Positions 7,750 to 15,400 of a DNA stretch of 17,340 bases are shown piece by piece. Both the position numbers and the translations under genes were made by a program. Source of the DNA: an uncultured Chlamydiae bacterium (GTDB lineage Bacteria; Chlamydiota; Chlamydiia; Chlamydiales; Rhabdochlamydiaceae). Each line of letters begins with the position of its first letter. Within the stretch, counting starts at the first letter, position 1. The notes under the pieces are model-generated. The model was not told the origin of the DNA and did not search any database. It saw only the letters and a program-made list of their open reading frames with translations. The stretch covers positions 1 through 17,340 of the forward strand of contig CAMFJP010000009.1 in NCBI GenBank assembly GCA_945957075.1, given 5' to 3'.

Positions 7750-8137
7750 AACAGTAAAATCTCTTGCAAATTTAGAAAAAGCGCTTGCAAGGCTGGAAGA
7801 GGCGACATGCGTTTCTGGACACGATGCACTGAAAGTGGATAGAACCATTCAGCGTTTTGAATTTATTTTTGAGTTATGTTGGAAAGCGATCAAGAGGGTT
7901 TTGGAAGCTGAAGGGATTATCGTGAATACGCCACGTACAACTATTGCCTATGCCTATCAAGTTGCATGGATTCAAAACGAAAAAACGTGGCTTTCTATGC
8001 TTGAAGATCGCAATTTGACCTCCCATATTGATAATGAGCTTGAAGCTATTCAGATCTTTGATCGGATACATGATCAATACGTGCAGGAATTAAAACATAT
8101 TTTTTTCGTGTTAAAAACAAGATGTCTAACAATATAG
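7739..8137 (+). CDS. HEPN-domain protein (HI0074 family), toxin/RNase candidate
   Basis: A 132-residue, mostly helical protein of the nucleotidyltransferase substrate-binding (HI0074) family, a branch of the HEPN superfamily. The HEPN RNase signature Rx4-6H is present as Arg91-NLTS-His96 within SMLEDRNLTSHIDNELEA, the family's most recognisable stretch; FEFIFELCWKAIKRVLE near residue 50 is also typical. Related HEPN toxins act as dimeric RNases on mRNA or tRNA and are neutralised by the partner MNT protein. ATG 7739 overlaps the MNT stop (11 bases) and is preceded by a strong purine stretch, AAGGAAGGGG. Its last 16 bases overlap the start of murF, so translation of the toxin-like gene and murF may be coupled. 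The RNA target is unknown. Confidence 0.88.
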   Translation: MNDKTVKSLANLEKALARLEEATCVSGHDALKVDRTIQRFEFIFELCWKAIKRVLEAEGIIVNTPRTTIAYAYQVAWIQNEKTWLSMLEDRNLTSHIDNELEAIQIFDRIHDQYVQELKHIFFVLKTRCLTI

Positions 8138-9393
8138 CAGATGTTTTTGAAAAGTATTCCGGCTACCAAGTAGATAGTCGGTTAATTGAGCCCGGCAATC
8201 TATTTTTTGCTTTATCCGGAACAAAAGCCGATGGACATAGCTTTCTTAGCGAAGTTGCAAGACGTGGCGGGAAGGGTGCGGTTGTCGATCAAAAATATGT
8301 AGGGGAAGATTTTGGTCTTCGCCTTTTTCGTGTCCCCTGTGTCCTCTCGGCTCTCCAACTATGTGCCCACGCCCAATGGAAAAGGATCCAGCCTTATGTT
8401 ATTGGCGTTACAGGCTCTGTTGGTAAAACAACAACTAAAGAGTTGATCGCAACGGTTCTAGAGGGAGAAAGACCTCTTGCTAAAACCCCTAAAAGCCTCA
8501 ATTCTCAAATTGGACTCCCTTTAAGCATTTTATCGATGACAGAGCCGTTATGGGTTCTTGAAATGGGAATGAGTCAACCTGGAGAAATTACAGATCTTGT
8601 GCGCCTTGCTCCCCCAGATCTTGCGGTCATTGGACGTATCGCCCTGGCTCATGCTGCTTTCTTTCCAGGTGGCGTGGAGGACATTGCCGCTGCAAAGGCC
8701 GAAATACTATCGCAGTCACAAACCAAAATCGCTTTGATTCACGCCGCATCTTCCCACTTTATTCCTATTGCGCAGGCACCTGTTCCACAAAAAATTACTT
8801 TTTGTGGAGGGGATTATATTATGCTTCAGGAAAATAGGCAGTATGTTATCCGTGAAAGAGGGGTGGATTCACCATCCTTTACACTCACTACTTCAGCTAC
8901 ACACTTTGGAGAAAATGCTTTAGCAGCAGCTGCAGTTGCACGCATTTTAGGCCTCTCTTGGGAGGTTATTTGCTCTAGAATGCCCCGTCTGTTGCCAGTA
9001 TCTGGACGTTTTGAAACAAAGCTCATAAATCACGTGACCTACATCCACGATGCGTATAACGCAAGCCCTGTAGCTGTAAAGGCAGCTTTAGAAAACCTTC
9101 CTCCTGGCAAGCGTAAAATAGCCGTTTTGGGCACGATGCGCGAGCTGGGCAGTTATACACAAGAAAGTCATCTTGATGTTGGGAAAAGCGCGCTTGAGCA
9201 CGTTGATGTCCTCATTGGATTTGGTGTAGAGTGTGCGTCCATGGTTGATCTTTTTTCTAAAGCTGGGCGCCCCGCAATGCTTTTTGAGGAATTTTCTAGC
9301 CTTAAGCTCCACCTTCAGAGTATAGTCGAGCCAGGGGATGTTGTCCTTGTCAAGGGATCCAATTCCCTTGCCCTGTGGCGTATTTTTGATTAA
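8122..9393 (+). CDS. murF: UDP-MurNAc-tripeptide--D-alanyl-D-alanine ligase
   Basis: The last cytoplasmic amino-acid ligase of peptidoglycan synthesis: ATP-dependent addition of D-Ala-D-Ala to the UDP-MurNAc tripeptide. It has the three-domain Mur ligase layout: an N-terminal substrate domain (VDSRLIEPGNLFFAL), the ATPase P-loop TGSVGKTT at residues 97-104 followed by KTPKSLNSQIGLPLS and the magnesium-site LEMGMSQPGEI, and a C-terminal domain with SGRFE and the segment YIHDAYNASPVAV characteristic of MurF. It ends with VLVKGSNSLALW. At 423 residues it is slightly shorter than E. coli MurF (452). ATG 8122 lies inside the HEPN gene with no obvious Shine-Dalgarno, so coupled translation is likely. 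mraY starts 7 bases after its stop. Confidence 0.95.
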   Translation: MSNNIADVFEKYSGYQVDSRLIEPGNLFFALSGTKADGHSFLSEVARRGGKGAVVDQKYVGEDFGLRLFRVPCVLSALQLCAHAQWKRIQPYVIGVTGSVGKTTTKELIATVLEGERPLAKTPKSLNSQIGLPLSILSMTEPLWVLEMGMSQPGEITDLVRLAPPDLAVIGRIALAHAAFFPGGVEDIAAAKAEILSQSQTKIALIHAASSHFIPIAQAPVPQKITFCGGDYIMLQENRQYVIRERGVDSPSFTLTTSATHFGENALAAAAVARILGLSWEVICSRMPRLLPVSGRFETKLINHVTYIHDAYNASPVAVKAALENLPPGKRKIAVLGTMRELGSYTQESHLDVGKSALEHVDVLIGFGVECASMVDLFSKAGRPAMLFEEFSSLKLHLQSIVEPGDVVLVKGSNSLALWRIFD

Positions 9394-9400
9394 AAAAACT

Positions 9401-10603
9401 ATGTTTTTGTTACTTTTTCACTATCTTACTGCCCATCTTGGGTGGAAGCTGCCAACAGCATTCACCTATTCCTCAACGCGTATGATGCTGTCTGCTATCA
9501 CAACGCTACTTCTTACCGTTTGCGTTGGACCTTTTGTAATACGCAAGCTCTATGCTATGAAAACAGGACAAAATATCCGCGTTGAAGATTGTCCCCCTCT
9601 TGCTGAGCTGCATAAGAAAAAAAAAGAGACCCCCTCCATGGGCGGCATTTTGATTTTATCCTCTATGCTCATCGCGCTCTTTTTATGGATGGATATCCAC
9701 TCCTCTTTCACCTGGATTTTAGCTCTTACAACCATCTGGCTTGGGTGCATAGGGGGGATAGACGATTACTTAAAAATAAAACGCCGCAATATCAAGGGAT
9801 TAAGCGCAAGAAAAAAGCTCCTTTCTCAGACGGTCCTAGCTTCGATTATAGGGACCTATCTTGTGGTTCCAGGTGTTGGAACCTGGGTCCAAAAGACATG
9901 CCATATCGATCCTCCAACTGCAAAAGAATACAGCGTCCAAGATAAAACCATGCATTCCATCTCTTCCCAAGAGTATATAGGAAGATACTATGTTCCCTTT
10001 TATAAGGATCCTGTGTGCATTTTGCGCGGTGTTTTATTAGGACTTGGGTTTTTAGGCATCCTGTTTATGGTAACAGGGGGGTCTAATGCCGTTAATTTAA
10101 CAGATGGCCTTGATGGTCTGGCCGCTGGATCTCTTGTCATGGTATCTTTAGTCTTTGCTCTTATCGCCTTTTTATCGAACCACATTGATGTAGCAAGATA
10201 CCTTCATATTCTCTACATAGAAAAAAGCGGAGAGATCGGCATTTACCTCTTTGCTCTTATGGGAGCCTGCCTTGGATTTTTGTGGTATAATGGCCATCCA
10301 GCCCAGGTGTTTATGGGCGATACGGGCTCTTTACCCTTAGGCGGCATTATTGGCATCTCTGCTGTTCTTTTGCGCCGCGAGCTTTTACTTGCTATTGTAG
10401 GCGGTGTTTTTGTCGCCGAGGCCCTGTCTGTGATTATTCAAGTGGGAAGCTATAAACTCCGTCATAAACGCGTCTTTTTGTGCTCCCCCCTGCACCACCA
10501 CTTTGAGTATAAAGGGTGGCCGGAAACAAAGGTCGTTCTCCGTTTTTGGATCGTTGGCTTTGTTTTAGGCATGCTAGGACTACTTTCATTAAAAATGCAG
10601 TAG
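9401..10603 (+). CDS. mraY: Phospho-MurNAc-pentapeptide transferase
   Basis: An integral membrane enzyme that moves phospho-MurNAc-pentapeptide from UDP to undecaprenyl phosphate, forming lipid I. About ten hydrophobic segments are visible. Catalytic motifs are in place: ETPSMGG early, Asp121-Asp122 in GGIDDYLKIKRRNIKG, NAVNLTDGLDGLAAG with Asp235 and Asp238, FMGDTGSLPLGG, and the cytoplasmic HHHFEYKGWPE loop. At 400 residues it is longer than E. coli MraY (360). Much of the excess is a polar stretch between two membrane segments, roughly residues 160-205 (from VQKTCHIDPP to YVPFYKDP). ATG 9401 matches the family N-terminus; an in-frame start at 9338 would lie inside murF and is not needed. 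There is no clear Shine-Dalgarno. murD follows after 10 bases. Confidence 0.95.
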   Translation: MFLLLFHYLTAHLGWKLPTAFTYSSTRMMLSAITTLLLTVCVGPFVIRKLYAMKTGQNIRVEDCPPLAELHKKKKETPSMGGILILSSMLIALFLWMDIHSSFTWILALTTIWLGCIGGIDDYLKIKRRNIKGLSARKKLLSQTVLASIIGTYLVVPGVGTWVQKTCHIDPPTAKEYSVQDKTMHSISSQEYIGRYYVPFYKDPVCILRGVLLGLGFLGILFMVTGGSNAVNLTDGLDGLAAGSLVMVSLVFALIAFLSNHIDVARYLHILYIEKSGEIGIYLFALMGACLGFLWYNGHPAQVFMGDTGSLPLGGIIGISAVLLRRELLLAIVGGVFVAEALSVIIQVGSYKLRHKRVFLCSPLHHHFEYKGWPETKVVLRFWIVGFVLGMLGLLSLKMQ

Positions 10604-10613
10604 GTATAGACAG

Positions 10614-11807
10614 ATGGCGCGCATTCTTGTTCTTGGTATGGGTGTTAGTGGAGCTGCAGCGGCAGACCTTCTATTATCTGAGGGGCATGCACTAACAGGT
10701 ATCGATTGCAATCCCAAAGTTGTCGCCCTTCCCCATCCTTTTCCCGTTTACCTCGAAGCGCCCCCATGCTCCCTATCTCAATTCGATCAACTTATAGTTT
10801 CTCCGGGCGTTTCTCCACAGCACCCCGTGTATGCACAGGCGCGCTCGATAGGAATGCCCATTATAGGCGAACTAGAACTTGGGCTGAGCCGTCTCAAGCA
10901 GCCCTGTCTTGCTGTTACAGGAACCAATGGCAAAACAACCGTTACACGGATGATAGAACACCTTTTGCGCGCCTCCAATATCCAGGCAAAGGCTCTTGGA
11001 AATATTGGCGATCCCCTTTGTCGTTATTGCCAAAATCCCAGCCCCCAAGAAGTCCTTGTCGTTGAGATGAGCTCATACCAACTAGAAACCGTTGCAAGTC
11101 CTGTGTGCGATGCTGCAATCATTTTGAACATTACCCCAGATCACCTCGATAGGTACCCATCCTTTCAAGATTATGTTCAAGCCAAGTGCGCGATTGAAAA
11201 ATGCCTTAAGCCACAAAGCCCCCTCTATATTTCTTCAAGCATTGTAGATATCTGTACTTTGGATAGACCCTATACCCTATTTGATCCAGAAGGGGGCTCT
11301 CACCAGCTCCGCAATCAACAAGCTGCATTGTCTATGGCACGTATTTATAGTGACATTTGCTCTGATGCATTAACCCATTTTAAAAAACCTCCCCATCGTA
11401 TTGAATATATAACGGAGGAAAATGGCGTCTTTTTTTATGATGATAGCAAAGGAACAAATGTTGATGCTGTTATTTGCGCTGTTGCATCGATGCCAGCAAA
11501 AGTGGTATTAATTGTAGGAGGCGTGGATAAAGGGGGGAGTTATGCCCCATGGAAAGAGGCTTTTAAGCACAAAGTTAAGGCCTTTATTGCCCTAGGTGCT
11601 GCAAAAGATAAGATAGAGCAGGATCTAGAAGGACTTTTTCCCTTTATCAAAGTAGAGAGCATGCAGATGGCAGTTCAAGAGGCTAAAAAGCTGGCAGAAC
11701 AGGGTGATGCCGTACTGCTTTCTCCAGGATGTGCCAGCTACGATATGTTTACAGATTATGCCCACCGAGGCAGAGAATTTCAACGGTATGTGCGGAGGGA
11801 AATATGA
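10614..11807 (+). CDS. murD: UDP-MurNAc-L-alanine--D-glutamate ligase
   Basis: A cytoplasmic Mur ligase adding D-Glu to UDP-MurNAc-L-Ala. It has an N-terminal Rossmann-like domain with ILVLGMGVSGAAAADLL, typical of MurD. The P-loop VTGTNGKTT lies at residues 101-109. Further family segments are ALGNIGDPL, VEMSSYQLE, LNITPDHLDRYPSFQDYVQAK, the Mur C-terminal domain entry PPHRIEYI with DDSKGTNVDAV, LIVGGVDKG, and the closing LSPGCASYDMFTDYAHRGREF. At 397 residues it is modestly shorter than E. coli MurD (438). Its stop codon overlaps the next start as ATGA, coupling it to the LysM gene. The order murF-mraY-murD-LysM is that recalled for Chlamydia. Confidence 0.95.
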   Translation: MARILVLGMGVSGAAAADLLLSEGHALTGIDCNPKVVALPHPFPVYLEAPPCSLSQFDQLIVSPGVSPQHPVYAQARSIGMPIIGELELGLSRLKQPCLAVTGTNGKTTVTRMIEHLLRASNIQAKALGNIGDPLCRYCQNPSPQEVLVVEMSSYQLETVASPVCDAAIILNITPDHLDRYPSFQDYVQAKCAIEKCLKPQSPLYISSSIVDICTLDRPYTLFDPEGGSHQLRNQQAALSMARIYSDICSDALTHFKKPPHRIEYITEENGVFFYDDSKGTNVDAVICAVASMPAKVVLIVGGVDKGGSYAPWKEAFKHKVKAFIALGAAKDKIEQDLEGLFPFIKVESMQMAVQEAKKLAEQGDAVLLSPGCASYDMFTDYAHRGREFQRYVRREI

Positions 11808-12430
11808 CCCGCAAAGATGTGATCCTTATCGGAGCCCTTGCGAATGCAGGACTTTTGATTATTTTATGTGCAACAGCGCTAAGCCCACAAAGTCATGCAG
11901 AAAAATTAGTTAGCGCGCCCCTTGCAACGCCTCCTATTGCTACGGAATTTACGCTACCTCCTCCAGCGCCAGCTCTTGTTGTCGATGAGGTGGACAGGAT
12001 GCTCTTTCCTTCCTCTACCCTTCAGATTATTACCCCAGACGAGGTCATGCCGGCTGCTACTCCCTCTCCGAAAGAAACGCCAAGCTCCTCACAACCCTTC
12101 GTAGATGTTATCGTGAAAAAGGGGGACTCCTTAGATAAGATTGCAAAGATGCACAAAACGACAGTAGAAAAGATTATGAATGATAACCACCTAGCCTCAT
12201 CGCGCCTTTCCATTGGCCAGGTGCTTAAAGTCTCTCCGGCCCAATCGATAACACCTCCCCCTGAGCCCACGCACCCTGAAGAGAAGTATTATACAGTAAA
12301 ACCAGGCGACACCCCCTGGGCTATCGCCGCGAAAAATCGCATCAAGCTAGAAGAACTCCTAGAGCTCAACCACCTTGATGAGACCAAAGCCAAACGCCTC
12401 CGTCCGGGCGACCGCCTACGCATCCGGTAG
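11804..12430 (+). CDS. nlpD: NlpD-like double-LysM peptidoglycan-binding protein
   Basis: A 208-residue protein with an N-terminal signal anchor (about residues 6-26, VILIGALANAGLLIILCATA), a Pro/Thr-rich linker, and two LysM repeats: residues 102-144 (VIVKKGDSLDKIAKMH ... IGQVLKV) and 162-208 (YYTVKPGDTPWAIAAK ... RPGDRLRIR). LysM domains bind GlcNAc-containing glycan; the likely place is the periplasm or septum. No M23 peptidase domain follows, unlike full-length E. coli NlpD, but in line with my recollection of the short chlamydial nlpD. GGAGG is ideally placed before ATG 11804, which overlaps the murD stop by 4 bases. The stop overlaps the convergent giant gene by 15 bases, so no separate terminator fits between them. 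The symbol rests on position and LysM content. Confidence 0.88.
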   Translation: MTRKDVILIGALANAGLLIILCATALSPQSHAEKLVSAPLATPPIATEFTLPPPAPALVVDEVDRMLFPSSTLQIITPDEVMPAATPSPKETPSSSQPFVDVIVKKGDSLDKIAKMHKTTVEKIMNDNHLASSRLSIGQVLKVSPAQSITPPPEPTHPEEKYYTVKPGDTPWAIAAKNRIKLEELLELNHLDETKAKRLRPGDRLRIR

Positions 12431-15400
12431 CGGTCTAGCTCCATCGATCACGGCTTTCAAGAATTCGACTAAGCCCTCGATGTCCTCTCCCTCTTCGCAG
12501 CTGTCCAAATAGAGCTTCACCTCAGGGGGTAGCTCCATTCCTCCAAGCAGCCCATGCTGAATGGCTTGGTTTAAGTCAGCGCATAGCGTTTGTAAGGGCT
12601 TAGGATCTTTCAAATCACATGTGGGAATTTCGCCATCGTACATGCGATTTAGTAAAGGCCGAATTATTGGAAGGTATGTAAAGACAATAGTTGCATCGTC
12701 TGGGTAAGCTTGCCTAGGATCGTCAACTCCGGTTAAAATTGTTTTCAAGGCTTCTAAGTCCCGAAGATGTTGCCTTCTTCCTGAAGCGTCTTTTTGTGAT
12801 TTTTCTATTCGTCTTTCTGTGTAATTATATCTTGCTTGCTCTTTTTCCCGCCAGGCAGGATCGAATACCTTTTCTTGTAATGAGGTAAGCATAGTAGTTA
12901 GTTCTTTGTGGGCAACATCATTCCAATACTGTCCTGCTGCGGTACATGCTTCATCTTTTTTCTCAATGATGAGCTTCGATTTTTCTGCGTCTACAGCTTG
13001 TGCAAGCGCGCATACAAATGCACAGGTCTGATCTTTTAGATTTTGTTCGCAAATTAGGGTTGCTTGTTGTTGGAGGGCTCTTTTTTTGTCGAGATCAGTC
13101 GTTAATGGAATTTCCTGTAATAGCCTTGTTAAATATTCGTATGTATCTGACAGTTTTTTTTGATGTTCAGTCACAGTAGTTAAATCACAATCTGTATTTT
13201 CAATTACTTGGTGAAAACTATATGAAAGCGCCTTCACTAAGAATGCATTAATATTCCGGTTGGGTTTGACTCCATGTTGTTCCTGTTTTTTGGTAGCGTC
13301 CCATAAATACAAGTCGGGATTAAATAATCTGTTGTATTTAGCCAATGAAAGATCTTTAGCTAACTGTTGTCTGCATTGTAGAACCCCAGGAGGTTCTACT
13401 GAGAATTTTTGCGCTTCTTTCATATCTCTTTGTTGCACATGCGCAATGCACGCAGGCAGATTAGCTATTGCGGCTTCCTTTGCTTGATTTGCTCGTTGCT
13501 TAGCTACAACTACGCGTATTTCTTCAGGGGGAGTCAGTTCTGCATAAGCCGTTGAAGCTAGATACGCGCGGTATGCCTCCTCTCTGGCCATCAGTTCCTT
13601 AACAGACAGGGTCATACGAGTCTCTTCTTCTGCGGCCTGTAGACAACGTGCATTTTCCTCGTGACTGTGTAGGATAGATGTTTCGAAGCGAAATTCTTCT
13701 TCTAGTAGAGTACGCTCGTCTGCAGTCTCTTTCTCTATACTCTGTCTCCGAATCGCTTCTGAATTGATAACCATATCTTTGACTTGATCGATTATAAATC
13801 GCCTCTCCTCGGTTTCTTTTAATTCCCATGCGCTGCGGTGTGCCCCTTCGGTATACTCGCAAATAGATGGGGTATTATGTGTTGTCTTTTCTTGTAGAAT
13901 AGGGGAAATTAAACCTTCGCGTAAGATTTTTAATATGTAATTAAAACGTTCGCGAATCGCTCTATCAATATCATCAGTTCTTTCCTCTTTATTATAATTA
14001 TTCTCTGTCTGATATCCGATCTGTTTATGATCTGGGAGCCATGTTAAAAATTGTAGATTTGGGGCGCGAAGACCTTCTCCTTTCCCGAGCTGTCGCTGCT
14101 GGATAATATCTGTTAGTTGAAGGCTTAAACGCATCTGTTCTAATGAATATATTAAATTTTCAATCGTATTAAGTATTTCTTTGTTGTATGTTAAATAAAC
14201 AAAAGGGTTTGCTAAATCAAGTTGAGAGATTGTGTCAATTAAAATTTGCCTTTCTTCTTCAGAGCAAATCAAAGGAAGAATAAAAAATAATAGCTCGAAA
14301 TTGCGAATTTGTTCATGTCGATCGAATTTCATTTGATGTGGCACACTAATATCTTTCTTTAAACAGGCAAGGAGGTCATTTATAAAGTTTGATGTTCGAG
14401 GGTTTTGATCAATTGCTTTTTCAATAATTAGCCCTGGGTTTATTGCTTGATATGGGGGAAGGACTGTGCCACGCAAAAATTGATGCATGTCAAAGTCGAG
14501 TCTAGCATACTGTTGGGCATAGTATGCTGCAACTTGTTGAGGGTTTTTTGACATTGCAAGCTCATACGCTATTTGTGCTTTTGTATAAGCAATGCTCATT
14601 AGAGGATTGTTTCTTGTGAGAGCCTTAGCTTGTAATATTGCTTCTATTTTTTGTAATTGGTCTGGAGGGATGGTAGGTTGCTCAGCCCGTATTGCATAAG
14701 GACATGGTGCAACACCTCCGTGTAGTGGGTGGTGAGGTGGCGGTAGAGTTCTGCCCTCTAAATAGTCTATAGCCCCTGTTAAATACTTATCTCCCTCGAT
14801 TTCCGTTTTTTTTGTTCGAGGTGCCGATTCGGTATGTAGAGCTATATCACTTCTAGTTATGTCTTCTCGATGTTGTGGACTAAGTACTGTTGCTGCTGCA
14901 TTCTGTACAGAGAGTGCTGTTAAGTCAACATTGTTGAAGACTGTGGTTTCTTCTGCCGTGGCCCCTTCATCATTGCTGTCTGTCAATAATGCAACAGTAG
15001 GAAGAATCTCTGTGCGTGCGGCGGCATCTCTGGGCAACGGTAGAAATAAGACCGAACCTATGTGTTCTGAATGGAGAGAGGCTGTCTTGCTGTGAACAGT
15101 AGGAGCCTGTGGGGTTACGGGAGGAGGAGTTTGTTTGAAATCTCTACGAATAGTAGCAATTCTCTCTTGTTCTAGAGTTCTGTATGTTTTGAAACCTGCA
15201 GTATCTAGTATCGTTTCTTTGATAGAAAATGGGAGTACGGGGTCCGTGGTTACTGTTGTTGTGGGCGTTGAAATAGGATGCTTTTCTTGTACAGATGTAT
15301 TTGGATTATAAGATAGGCCTCGGGATTTCTGGTGATTGAAAACCTCGTCCGCAGCAAGAGCCTCAGGATCAGGTTGGTGGGGTAATGCAGGATTCGCAGT

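Noticed and set aside
7292..8137. MNT/HEPN module as an island integrated at tRNA-Cys
   Set aside because: The module lies on the 5' (promoter) side of the tRNA, there is no integrase, and no duplicated tRNA 3' end is seen.
13599..13862. Minus-strand 87-codon ORF, Arg-rich
   Set aside because: It is an alternative frame of the giant gene's helical region; the composition is a by-product of Glu/Arg codons.
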